From assembly GCA_016946835.1 (NCBI GenBank), contig JACVTC010000426.1:1-29673 (forward strand): 29,673 nucleotides of DNA. Reading direction: 5' to 3'. Made by a program: the position numbers and the translations under genes. This DNA is from Neocallimastix lanati (nom. inval.). Its lineage: Eukaryota > Neocallimastigomycota > Neocallimastigomycetes > Neocallimastigales > Neocallimastigaceae. How positions within the stretch are numbered: the first letter of the stretch is position 1; each line of letters opens with the position of its first letter. The notes beneath the pieces were generated by a model, which made no database searches, was not told the DNA's origin, and was given only the letters and a program-made list of their open reading frames with translations. Of this stretch, positions 1 to 8,839 are shown piece after piece.

Positions 1-2
1 AG

Positions 3-941
3 AACCAACACAAGGAACCCAACGAAGACAATAAAAATGTTATCTATCTTTTACCAACTAAATTATCCTCATTTATGGATGTTTTTAGTGAAATCGCTGC
101 GAACATGCTACACCCTCATCGACAATATGATTGTGAAATTAATTTGAAACCAAACACTAATTTATATTACGGCCCAATATATCCATTTCATCACCAAATA
201 AATGGTTTAACGGAGAGGGTGAACTCCGTTATCGAACAATACTTAAGATGCTATACAAATTTCAAAAGATCTAATTGGAATGACTTCCTTTACTTAGCAG
301 AATTTAGCTATAATAACACCATTCAAGAATCCACTAATCATTTACCTTTCTTCGCTAATTATGGATTCAATCCCAGACATTCTCCCGAAGTCCCCACAAA
401 TGTTGAAGTACCTAGAGCAGAAGAACTTGTTAAAAACCTTGCAGAATTAACCAAGGAATTAAAAGAAAATATTAAAATAGCAATTGAAAAACAAGAGAAA
501 TATGCCAATAAGCATCGTATGGAACCACCTGAATTCAAGAAAAATGACAAAGTTTGGATCAATAGTTCTCTAATTATAAAGAATGGTAACAAAAAGCTTA
601 AACCAAGAAAATTAGGACCTTTTAAAATCCTAAGCAAAATATCTCCTGTTTCGTATAAACTTGACATGCCAAAAAATCTTAGGATTCATCCAATCATGCA
701 TGTCTCTGACCTTGAACCGTACTTTGAAGATAAGTTTGGAAGAAACCAAGAACCACCACCAATTATCATTAACAACGAAGAAGAGTACGAAGTTGAACAA
801 ATATTAGACAAACGAACTCATTATGGGAAAATTCAATACTTGATAAAATGGAAAGGATATCCGCTTTCAGAAGCTTCTTGGGAACCTGAGGAAAATCTTA
901 ATTGCCCCAAACTCTTGAAAAAATTCAATAAAAATAATTAA
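3..941 (+). pseudogene. Internally deleted pol: RT N-terminus fused to integrase C-terminus plus chromodomain
   Basis: The frame is open from the window edge to a stop at 939-941. Numbering from the ATG at 75, residues 1-37 resemble the start of a Ty3/gypsy reverse transcriptase ([19 protein letters not shown]). From residue 38 the sequence is late integrase core ([12 protein letters not shown], with the catalytic Glu near residue 47), then the GPF domain (LGPFKI, about 180-185; HVSDLEPY) and a chromodomain (about 237-285; [18 protein letters not shown] keeps the tryptophans of the aromatic cage). The RT active site, RNase H, the integrase zinc finger and the first two integrase acidic residues are missing. 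The join near nt 180-195 keeps the frame. The product cannot support retrotransposition, though a chromodomain-integrase tail protein could be made. The ATG at 75 is internal, not a natural start. Confidence 0.85.
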
Positions 942-1092
942 AATAACTTAAACTAGAAAATGAATCTCTAATAAACTTTAAATTTTATAGTATATTATAT
1001 AATTATATGATTAAATTATATTATTAAATTATTAATATTAAACTTATTATTATTGTTAAAATCTAATTTTTCCTTTATATTATTTTATAACT

Positions 1093-1142
<50 letters not shown>

Positions 1143-1361
1143 GTAAACTTTATTAATATCATGTAACAAAAATAATTATTAAATATGTTATTTCATGTAA
1201 TTAATTATTAATATCATGTATTATTATTTTTATTATTTCATACTATTAAGCAAAAAAGAAATTCACACTTAAATATTTTATTTATTCATTGTAGTCTAGT
1301 TTAACTTTAAGATTCGTCTGGTATCCGAATCCTGGAGGAGGACCATGTAACGAATCCTAAA
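942..1361 (+). other. E1 3' untranslated region and LTR stub
   Basis: No coding sequence. AT-rich, with an A42 tract at 1099-1140, then a less AT-rich patch at 1310-1361 containing a purine-rich tract (CTGGAGGAGGACCA, 1332-1345) of the kind that primes plus-strand synthesis. TGTAACG follows directly at 1346, as expected for an LTR start. Sixteen bases later the E2 LTR begins. Confidence 0.5.
1099..1140 (+). repeat. Poly(A) tract, 42 nt, sense strand of E1
   Basis: Uninterrupted A42 about 160 bp after the E1 stop codon. It could be a fossil poly(A) tail or an expanded homopolymer. All long homopolymers in this window are A on the sense strand of their element. Confidence 0.9.
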
Positions 1362-2200
1362 TGTTATGGTTCGGGTTTTATTAGAATTTTATTTAATTAT
1401 TTATTTTTAATATTTTTCTGTCCACATTTTAATTATTGAAAAACTTCACTTATTTATACTTTTTGAAAAAAAATAAATATGTAAAGCCTTTCTACATTTT
1501 ATTATCATATTTAAAAAAAATATTTACTATTACTAATTACTTAAAATTTTATATTAATTTAAATTAACTAATTCATAAGTATTTTTATTTTAATAAATTT
1601 TGTTTACATAATTTTATATTATTTTTCATATACTAAAACTAAATTATTTAATATATACGAAAAGGAACAAACAAAATTTAAAAAGATTTTACAGAAAAAT
1701 AAAGTTATTTTAATCAAGAATGTTAATATAATATTCTTATATTTTATATAAAATAAATTTAAAAAACTATAATATATTTAATATTTATTATTAATCAATT
1801 AAGATTTGATTTTATTTGTGGGGAATAAAAATATAAAATAATCAATTTAAAAATAAAATAAAATACTAAAAAGAATACAAGTTTAATATTGATACAATAT
1901 AATAATAATATAATAATATATTTGAAAATAAAAATAAAATATTAATATTGATAATAAACACTTTAATAAAATAATAAAATTTAAGGTTAAATTATAGATA
2001 TTGATATTAATAATAAAAATATAAAATTATTGATAATATTTTAGAAACTTTTAATAAAAATATAAAAAAAATAAATATATTTAGAAAATATTTTAGTATA
2101 GAAAATATAGTAAAGTAATATTAAGTAAAGAATAATATAATGGATTCTAAAGTAAGTTGAAATTCTAATTAATAATCCATTATATGTTCGTTCTTTACCA
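1362..2200 (-). repeat. 3' LTR of E2 (839 bp)
   Basis: On the minus strand it starts TGGTAAAGAACG and ends CCATAACA, the standard TG...CA ends. It matches 9532-10360 and, inverted, 12616-13454. It directly follows the polypurine tract and the pol 3' end. The promoter core lies about 95 bp before the LTR end. Confidence 0.95.
1451..1458 (-). promoter_or_regulatory. TATA box of the E2-family LTR (3' LTR copy)
   Basis: Minus-strand TATAAATA preceded by AAAAAG, the best TATA match in the LTR. The same core is in all three LTR copies, and a similar GTATAAATAG lies in the E4 LTR. Its position implies a long U3 (about 740 bp) and a short R plus U5. Confidence 0.55.
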
Positions 2201-2217
2201 AGATGCCCCCACTAAGA
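2201..2217 (-). other. Polypurine tract of E2
   Basis: On the minus strand, AGTGGGGGCATCT directly abuts the 3' LTR start, the position of the plus-strand primer. E4 has the equivalent CGGGGCATCT at the same place. Confidence 0.75.
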
Positions 2218-2223
2218 CTCAAG

Positions 2224-5200
2224 CTAATCTATAGCTGAGTTATACTTTACTATATTTTTCAAATGGACATTACGATTCATTTGAATCATAGTATTTGGGT
2301 CCGCAAGTGTTACGGTATTAAATTGTTTTTTTATTACTTTTAAAGGACCGACAAAATAAGGTTCTAATTTAGAACGACTAAAATTTCGAACAAGAACTAA
2401 ATTACCGATTCTTATGTTTTTGGAATTTTTCATGCTATTTTTTTCTTCCCTTCGATTGGCCCAATATTTACTTGCGTTCTTTACATTTTCAGCTGCTTCC
2501 ATGGTCCACCTATAATGTGAGATAAATTTTTCTAAAAGAATTTCATCTGAAGATTTATTCACTCCTTGTGTAGGTCTAGCAGCAATGTCGAAAGGCTGTT
2601 GATCCTCACGACCATAAACTAATTCGAAGCTAGAATGTTTGGTTACAGAATTCTTTGTAGTTCTAAGGGCCCACAAGGCTGAAGGTAATACCTCATCCCA
2701 GTCTTTATTTTCTTCACCAAGTAATCTCAATAATTTACCAATTTCTTTATTCCTATTTTCAACCAATCCATTACTTTCTGGGTGATAGGTAGTGGTAAAT
2801 TTTACGTAAACATCATATAAGTCCAGGAATATTTTAGTCATATCCGATGCGAATTGAACGCCATTATCCGTTGTAATGACTTGAGGAACTCCATGTCTAG
2901 CGAAAACATTTATTAAAAACTTAATAATGTCCTTAGATGTAATATTTTCAGTAGGTTCAGCCTCCACCCACTTTGTGAAATAATCCACCGCAACAATGAT
3001 ATATTGGTTTTTATTACCAGTTTTTATTAAGGGACCAATAATATCAAGTCCAAGATGAGTAAAAGGTCCTTCAACTTCTGTTGGAATGTTTTCGGTTGGT
3101 TCTGGATATGGCTGAGGGCGATTTAACTGACATTTTTCGCATTTTGAAATTATCCGTTTTATATCGTTGACCATATCATTCCAGTAGTAACTTTTTCTAA
3201 GTCTTTGATATGTTTTATAATAACCTTCATGGCCAACATGATGTGCTTCGAGAATTAATTTTAGTTTTTCATTTGTTTCGGTAACAAGTTTTCTATAATT
3301 ATTTCCATCTATAAAATAATCTATACCATCAATCTTTGTAAATTTTTCTTCAATAAATTCTTTAATTACTTTAGAAAGTGAATCATTTTCATCATCTTTA
3401 TTCGTTTTTATAGCTAATACCTTTTGTTCTTTATCGTTCTTCATTCTAGATAAAGCGTCGGCTACTACATTCTTTTTACCTTGCTCATAGCGAATATCCA
3501 CTTTTAGCATACTTGCAGTCAAACACCATCTTGTTTGTCGTGCATTATTCGGTTCCTTATTATTAAATAAACCTAGTAGAGGTTTGTGATCTGTAAAAAC
3601 TATGGTTCTAAAGGGGCTTCCCATAATATAAGGTTTTAATTTAGTAATACAATAATATAAAGCCGTTCCTTCCAAATCGGTTATTCCATAATTCTTTTCT
3701 GCTTTGGTTAAGCTACGGCTAATGAAATGAATCGGGTGTTCTATTTCCGATTCGTCTTTCTGCAATAAAACTCCACCAATACCTTCATATGATGCATCTG
3801 TTCGAATAATGAATTCTTTGGAAAAATCAGGATATTTTAAAATAGGAGCATTAATTAATTTTTCTTTTAATTTGGTAAAACTTTGTTTTTGTTCATTATT
3901 CCATTTATATTTTACGCCTTTTCTTAATAGCTTACAAAGAGGAGCTGAGGTTTGAGCATATTCATTTATAAAGTTCCTATAATATCCTATAGCACCTAAG
4001 AATGATCTTAACTCATGTATATTCGTGGGTTCTTTCCAGGCTTTAATTGCTTCAATTTTACTATTTTGAGGACTAAGACCCTTAGTAGAAATCTTGTGAC
4101 CAAGAACTTCAACTTCCGTTTGCATAAAGTGACATTTTTCAATATTAATTTTTAATTTATGTTCCTTGAAGATTGCTAATACTTGTTTTATGTGTTGGAT
4201 ATGTTCTTCGACAGTTTTTGAATATATAAGTATATCATCAATAAAGTTGAAAACACATTTTCCAATTAAAGGAAATAAAATTCTATTCATTTCCCGTTGG
4301 AAGGTAGCCGGAGCTCCAGTTAATCCAAAAGGCATAACTTTGAATTGGTGGTTGCCAAATTTGGTTGTAAAACTGGTTATTTCAACACTTTCTTCGTCCA
4401 TTAGGATTTGATGGTAACCTGAGTATAGATCCATAGTAGTAAAGATTTTGGCACCATCTAGACTGTCAAATATCTCGTCAATATAAGGAAGGGCATAAGA
4501 GTCTTTTTCGGTTAGATCATTCACCTTGCGGTAGTCCACACACAATCTCCATTTTCCATTAGCCTTTGGGACCACAACAACAGGTGAAGACCATTCTGAA
4601 TATGATGGTACAACTAGCTTTTTCTTAATAAGTTTAATTAGTTCTTCTTTAATAATATCAGATTTAAATTTGGTTACTCTGTAACATCTTTGTTTAACAG
4701 GTTTTGCGTTCGCTTTCAAGTTAATTTTATGAGGGGCCAAGTCTGACGGTGTTAATTCTTCAGAAGATGTCGCTATAATGTCCAAGTTTTCTTCAAGTAA
4801 TTTTACTATTACATCTTTATAATCTTTACAAAGGCTTGCTAAAAATTTTTCATCATGGATATACTCTTGCGGAGATAGACCTTCAAGTTTCTTTAATTCA
4901 TTAGTTGTGTCTTCATATTCAAGTATTTTCCTTACTATACATACTAATTTTTCTTCTTCTTGGAAATTATTATTAATAGGAGCTATAACGTCGATTAGTC
5001 CTTGAGAATTAAATTGACATAAACTATATCTTATAGGATGGATAAAAAGATTGTGTTCTACTTGAGTTTGAAAATTAATCAACAAATCATAAAATGGGTC
5101 ATCATCATCAATTATACGAAAATCTACTATCATTTTATAATCATTAATCTTAACAGGTATTCGTACAATAATTCCTTCCGAATACTCATCATTCTTAGTC

Positions 5201-6336
5201 GCTAAACGTATCCTTCCACGACTAATACCTACTTCTTCATAATTTCCAGGTAATTTCTCATAAAATTTTTTTGTGATAACATTGAGGTTACTACAAGAAT
5301 CAATAAGTGCTTTACCAGGAATTTCATCTACTGTTACATCAACCATGGCAATATCTTCTTCTGAGGTTTCCTTACTTTTGCTAATATAAGAGTGATCAAT
5401 ATTATTTACCAAAGTAGCAGCAGCAATAGTATTGTTTAATGCACCTATTATTTTCTTTTCAGGTTTTTCTAATTTTAATCCTTGACTTACTTGACTTCTG
5501 ACTTTTGGAGAAACATTGAGGAGCTGACCGAAACTAATATTACACTTGGTTTCATTCAAATCTTGTAAAACATCATATTCTTCTTGATCCTTACACATCT
5601 TGATGTTCCTAAGCGTTCTACTAATTGTTGCTTTTTCTTTAGGCTCTTGAAAATCTATGAGCTTCTGTAATGTAATATTCTCATGACCTTCGTCATTAAG
5701 CTTTTCAGGAACTTCAATAACTTCCATTTCATTGATTTGTTTTGTTTTAATAATTTTATCGTTTTCATTATCGATTAATTTATTTAATCGTTGATGCATT
5801 TTATCACTAGTAGTACTGATGCTATTTCTTTGTTTTGAAGAATCCAGACTTTGCTTTTCTCTTATAGTAATATTATCCTCCCTTTCCTTCCTTTTTCCCT
5901 TGTTATTTCCAAAGTTAGCTCTTTCTTTATTCCGAATTTGTTTTTCTTTGGCTTTCTCAATATTTATATTAGGCTGCGCCATTATCGAAGGATGTAGTTG
6001 ATTTTTATTTTTAACAATTATTCTATTTTCTATTTCCTTCTCTTTTATCTTTCTTGTTGCAGGAGTTGTTATAGGGGTAGGATTATCTTTGAGACTTTTA
6101 CGTTGTCTCTTTTCATTATTTTCACTAGTTTCATCGTTAGTCGTCAACTTCCTTTTTGTCGCACTAACTATAAATTCTACATCATTCTCATTATCGGATT
6201 CTTTGTGAGTTTCATTAGTATAGGAAGCATCTTCTTTTTCTTCCTTATTATAATCATTTGTACTACTAGGAATGGATTTGTATTGTAATGAAGCTATTTT
6301 ATTTTTATAGGGAGTGCTTCCTCTCCCTTTTAATGG
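2224..6336 (-). CDS. pol: E2 Pol: protease, reverse transcriptase, RNase H, integrase (expressed by -1 frameshift)
   Basis: Enzymatic polyprotein that copies the element RNA and inserts the cDNA. The frame is open from the frameshift site (about 1370 aa) and has no ATG at its 5' end; the first codon after slippage is at 6336. In a count starting at the TTG codon at 6147: K/N/E-rich linker 1-200, GQLLNVSPKVRSQ motif near 207, protease motif DSCS at 283-286 instead of the usual D(S/T)GA, RT about 480-700 with FIDD at 635-638, RNase H with D784, E826, D853 and D897, integrase zinc finger H969/H973/C1003/C1006, DD35E at D1035, D1094 and E1130, and a GPY/F-type module (PYFVGPLKV, near 1263). No chromodomain. 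All catalytic residues except the altered protease context are present, so the gene looks functional. Confidence 0.93.
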   Translation of the reverse strand, partial: PLKGRGSTPYKNKIASLQYKSIPSSTNDYNKEEKEDASYTNETHKESDNENDVEFIVSATKRKLTTNDETSENNEKRQRKSLKDNPTPITTPATRKIKEKEIENRIIVKNKNQLHPSIMAQPNINIEKAKEKQIRNKERANFGNNKGKRKEREDNITIREKQSLDSSKQRNSISTTSDKMHQRLNKLIDNENDKIIKTKQINEMEVIEVPEKLNDEGHENITLQKLIDFQEPKEKATISRTLRNIKMCKDQEEYDVLQDLNETKCNISFGQLLNVSPKVRSQVSQGLKLEKPEKKIIGALNNTIAAATLVNNIDHSYISKSKETSEEDIAMVDVTVDEIPGKALIDSCSNLNVITKKFYEKLPGNYEEVGISRGRIRLATKNDEYSEGIIVRIPVKINDYKMIVDFRIIDDDDPFYDLLINFQTQVEHNLFIHPIRYSLCQFNSQGLIDVIAPINNNFQEEEKLVCIVRKILEYEDTTNELKKLEGLSPQEYIHDEKFLASLCKDYKDVIVKLLEENLDIIATSSEELTPSDLAPHKINLKANAKPVKQRCYRVTKFKSDIIKEELIKLIKKKLVVPSYSEWSSPVVVVPKANGKWRLCVDYRKVNDLTEKDSYALPYIDEIFDSLDGAKIFTTMDLYSGYHQILMDEESVEITSFTTKFGNHQFKVMPFGLTGAPATFQREMNRILFPLIGKCVFNFIDDILIYSKTVEEHIQHIKQVLAIFKEHKLKINIEKCHFMQTEVEVLGHKISTKGLSPQNSKIEAIKAWKEPTNIHELRSFLGAIGYYRNFINEYAQTSAPLCKLLRKGVKYKWNNEQKQSFTKLKEKLINAPILKYPDFSKEFIIRTDASYEGIGGVLLQKDESEIEHPIHFISRSLTKAEKNYGITDLEGTALYYCITKLKPYIMGSPFRTIVFTDHKPLLGLFNNKEPNNARQTRWCLTASMLKVDIRYEQGKKNVVADALSRMKNDKEQKVLAIKTNKDDENDSLSKVIKEFIEEKFTKIDGIDYFIDGNNYRKLVTETNEKLKLILEAHHVGHEGYYKTYQRLRKSYYWNDMVNDIKRIISKCEKCQLNRPQPYPEPTENIPTEVEGPFTHLGLDIIGPLIKTGNKNQYIIVAVDYFTKWVEAEPTENITSKDIIKFLINVFARHGVPQVITTDNGVQFASDMTKIFLDLYDVYVKFTTTYHPESNGLVENRNKEIGKLLRLLGEENKDWDEVLPSALWALRTTKNSVTKHSSFELVYGREDQQPFDIAARPTQGVNKSSDEILLEKFISHYRWTMEAAENVKNASKYWANRREEKNSMKNSKNIRIGNLVLVRNFSRSKLEPYFVGPLKVIKKQFNTVTLADPNTMIQMNRNVHLKNIVKYNSAID

Positions 6337-6342
6337 TTTAAA
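6290..6342 (-). promoter_or_regulatory. Programmed -1 frameshift signal of E2: slippery site and H-type pseudoknot
   Basis: On the mRNA, UUUAAAC (6336-6342) lies in the Gag frame as U UUA AAC, the canonical X XXY YYZ phase. An 8-nt spacer holding the gag stop (6330-6332) follows. Then stem 1, GGGAG (6323-6327) with CUCCC (6310-6314), closes an 8-nt loop, and one further A-U pair can form. Loop bases GAAGC (6316-6320) can pair with GCUUC (6290-6294), 15 nt downstream of stem 1, giving an H-type pseudoknot. Pol is in the -1 frame and open only to a stop at 6352-6354, so the shift must occur in a 22-nt overlap that contains this heptamer. The same layout occurs in E3 and E4. Confidence 0.9.
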
Positions 6343-7226
6343 GATTTTCCACTATATAACCGTTTCTTATTTTCTTGAATAATTGCATTTAACTTAGGAC
6401 AATTATACTGCAAATGTCCTGGATCGCTACAATAAAAACAGGCTTTAATGGTAAGATTTTTCATTTTTTTTGTTAAGTCCTCCAATTCGTAATCTTTATT
6501 TCTTTTTGGGCTTCTAACTTCATAATTCTCTCTTACTACCTTTCTGTTGTTTTGATAATTATTCCTGATATTTATTCTTGGGTTGACAATTTCAGTTGAG
6601 TACTCTTTTGAGGGTCTCAAATTCATTACTCTATCAACTTTTTCGGCAATGTCAAACGCCCGATTTAAAGAAATGTCATCCTTAAGGGAGACCTTTTTCC
6701 AAGCTTCTTCATTGTTCCTAAGAGCATCAATATAATCGAGAACACTGACTCGCTTCTTTCTTTTCTTATCTAATTTAAAATATATGGATCGGAAACGAGT
6801 ATTAAAGTCTTTTACTCGCTCATTTCTTTTAATTCTTAAAGCACGGAGCTCACGAAGTAACATATTCTGGTCTTCTTTAAGACCATAAAAAGTTTCTATT
6901 GCTTCTACAATTTCCTTTAAGGAAGGATATTCATCTTTTTTCTTTTCTTCTGAATCAGATTCTTCTTCTTCTTCTTCGTCCTCACTTTCTGATTCAGAAT
7001 CGGTACTGTAACTTTCAATTAAATCCTGGATAACTTCGCGAGGCTCTCCAGTAGACGTGAGTAAGCAGGCGGTAAAAATCTTTTTGGGATCAGTAACTTC
7101 CTCAAGTTTTATCCATAATCGGATTTCTGATTCCCAAGATTTGATATCGAGATTTTCCTTTGAAATTTTCTCGATATCTTTTAATTCCTTTTTTAATTCT
7201 TTAAAATTGATTTTATTTTCAGCCAT
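6330..7226 (-). CDS. gag: E2 Gag (capsid/nucleocapsid)
   Basis: Structural protein of the virus-like particle, 298 aa from the ATG at 7224-7226 (MAENKINFKELKK). The frame is also open 13 codons upstream, but without an ATG. A helical Ty3/gypsy Gag capsid region (SWESEIRLWIK; YIDALRNNEEAWKKV) is followed by a CCHC zinc knuckle CFYCSDPGHLQYNC (about 263-276), expected to bind the genomic RNA. An unusual acidic run of Glu/Asp/Ser (about residues 77-98) sits inside the capsid region; E4 Gag has a similar one. Gag ends two codons after the slippery heptamer, so terminating and frameshifted products differ only at the extreme C-terminus. The first part is duplicated in E2b. Confidence 0.9.
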   Translation of the reverse strand: MAENKINFKELKKELKDIEKISKENLDIKSWESEIRLWIKLEEVTDPKKIFTACLLTSTGEPREVIQDLIESYSTDSESESEDEEEEEESDSEEKKKDEYPSLKEIVEAIETFYGLKEDQNMLLRELRALRIKRNERVKDFNTRFRSIYFKLDKKRKKRVSVLDYIDALRNNEEAWKKVSLKDDISLNRAFDIAEKVDRVMNLRPSKEYSTEIVNPRINIRNNYQNNRKVVRENYEVRSPKRNKDYELEDLTKKMKNLTIKACFYCSDPGHLQYNCPKLNAIIQENKKRLYSGKSLNH

Positions 7227-7345
7227 TTGAAAATTTAAAAATGGTATTAATGCTATGATATCCAATTTAAAAATATGTTTACTTTAAAAATATATTTAAT
7301 AACAAAAAAAAATAAATTTATCTTTGTTTTATACTAATATAATTA

Positions 7346-7515
7346 TGGACTCAGAAAACCCTCTGACAATCCAATTCTTTATTCCAATAATAATTCAGAC
7401 TCAGAATCTCTCTCTGAAAATCTGATAAATTAATTCAGACTCGAAAACACCCTTCGAAAATCTGAAACTAAAAAAAAATAAATTCAGACTCAAAAACGCA
7501 ATTTGAAAATCTGAA
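7346..7515 (-). repeat. Tandem array of four RNA hairpins in the E2 leader
   Basis: Four units of about 33 nt on the sense strand, each an outer stem (UCAGA/UCUGA in three, GGA/UCC in the one nearest gag), a four-over-two asymmetric internal loop, an inner 4-bp stem and a small apical loop. The inner stem differs between units but always pairs: CAAA/UUUG, CGAA/UUCG, CAGA/UCUG, CAGA/UCUG. Compensatory changes between repeats point to selection on RNA folding. The copy in E2b is at 15485-15653. Confidence 0.8.
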
Positions 7516-7824
7516 GCTTTTTATTATGAATTTTAATGTTTATTATATTCTCTTAAGCATTAATACACAAAATATGTATATCTTAATTTTTTTTTAAATT
7601 TATTTGTAGTAATAACTTCTTTATTTAATTTTATTTAATATATTTATTTCCTTTATTAAAATAATTAATATAACATAAAGCAAATTGTATAAATACTTAA
7701 ATAATAATAATAATGTATATTTATTTTTATTTTTATTTCTTTTTTGTATATATTTATTATTCTATTAATTCTTTGTTATAACATTTAATGAAATATTAAA
7801 TAAAAAGTTAAAATACAAGCCAAA

Positions 7825-8105
7825 CTATATAGTGTTGAACCATCAAATATATAGCTTGTTAACCCTTCTTACAATAAGTCCCCTTAGCTCTTTATTGATA
7901 AGTTGATAATGTCGATTGTTAATTATTAAGAAACTTAATAAAAAGAAGGTAGCAATATTAAATTCTTTTTAATTTGGCTAACTTATTGTTAGTAATAAAG
8001 AAGATAATAACGTATCCTTCCCAGTATCAACAAGATCAAAACAATAAAGTATTATGTGTGGGTGTTCAACTATCCCGCGTAGAGAGTTGTAAGACAGCTT
8101 ATTTA
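7825..8105 (-). other. Structured leader island A (E2)
   Basis: Counterpart of 14895-15190 in E2b. Less AT-rich than its surroundings, with a perfect 9-bp long-range helix (ACAAUAAGU with ACUUAUUGU) and an enclosed 8-bp hairpin. No ORF or recognised RNA family. Confidence 0.5.
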
Positions 8106-8499
8106 TATTTTTCTTTTTAATTAAAATTTAATTAATTATATAACGAATAATAGAAAATTTAACACATACAAAAAAAAAAAATTTCAATTATAAAAATTTC
8201 AATAAAAAAAATTTAATTATATAAAATCATAAAAATAATACACTTATTTGAAAAATAATAATAATAATCTAATTTTATATATTCTATATATATATATTGT
8301 ACATGTATATATTAAAAAAAATAAAACAAACTGATAAACATAAAAAAATTACAATTTATTATTTAGAATTATTAATATAAAAAAAAAATTTATTTATAAA
8401 ATTTATTCTTATTAAAAAAAATTAAAAATTTGTAATACAAAAAAAAAAATTTTGCTTATTATTTTAATATTTATCATTAATTAAAAAAAATATATTTTT

Positions 8500-8501
<2 letters not shown>

Positions 8502-8547
<46 letters not shown>
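8502..8547 (-). repeat. Poly(A) tract on the sense strand, 46 nt (E2 leader)
   Basis: T46 on the plus strand, A46 in the E2 transcript. The counterpart in E2b is A51 at 14456-14506. Confidence 0.9.
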
Positions 8548-8550
<3 letters not shown>

Positions 8551-8592
8551 TATATAAATCTATATCTATGATAATACTATTGGTTAAAAAAA

Positions 8593-8596
<4 letters not shown>

Positions 8597-8627
<31 letters not shown>
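8597..8627 (-). repeat. Poly(A) tract on the sense strand, 31 nt (E2 leader)
   Basis: T31 on the plus strand preceded by an A run; counterpart A36 at 14372-14407. Confidence 0.85.
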
Positions 8628-8629
<2 letters not shown>

Positions 8630-8839
8630 TTAAAAAAAAAGTTTGTTATACACTAAAGAAAAATTTAATTTATTATTTATTAAAAAAAATTTATTAATGA
8701 AATATTTATTATTTTAATAAAAGGAAAAAAAATATATATATATTTTTATTTTATTGCAAAAAAAAAAAAATAATAATAATAATAATAGGCGAACAAATTT
8801 ATAAAAGCCTAAAATAAAAATAAAAAAAAAACTATATAT

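Larger units (their letters stand above)
1..1361 (+). mobile_element. E1: remnant of a chromodomain Ty3/gypsy element
   Basis: The left edge of the window holds the 3' part of a plus-strand chromovirus: an internally deleted pol frame, a 3' untranslated stretch with a 42-nt poly(A) tract, a purine-rich tract at 1332-1345, and what looks like the first 16 bp of its 3' LTR (starting TGTAACG at 1346). At 1362 this LTR is interrupted by the terminus of E2. The chromodomain sets E1 apart from E2, E3 and E4, whose integrases end without one. The continuation of the E1 LTR was not found. The LTR assignment is inference from the PPT-like tract followed by a TG start. Confidence 0.75.

Noticed and set aside
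6145-6147. Pol start at a TTG codon (E2), or GTG at 20723 (E3)
   Set aside because: The frame is open further upstream to the slippery site, there is no ATG, and the frameshift signal explains expression.
7227-7265. 13-residue N-terminal extension of E2 Gag
   Set aside because: It begins with TTG; the first ATG is at 7224-7226, and FKELKKEL lies at a similar distance from the ATG in E4 Gag.
7346-7515. CRISPR array
   Set aside because: Repeats are short imperfect hairpins without unique spacers, in a eukaryotic retroelement leader, with no cas genes.
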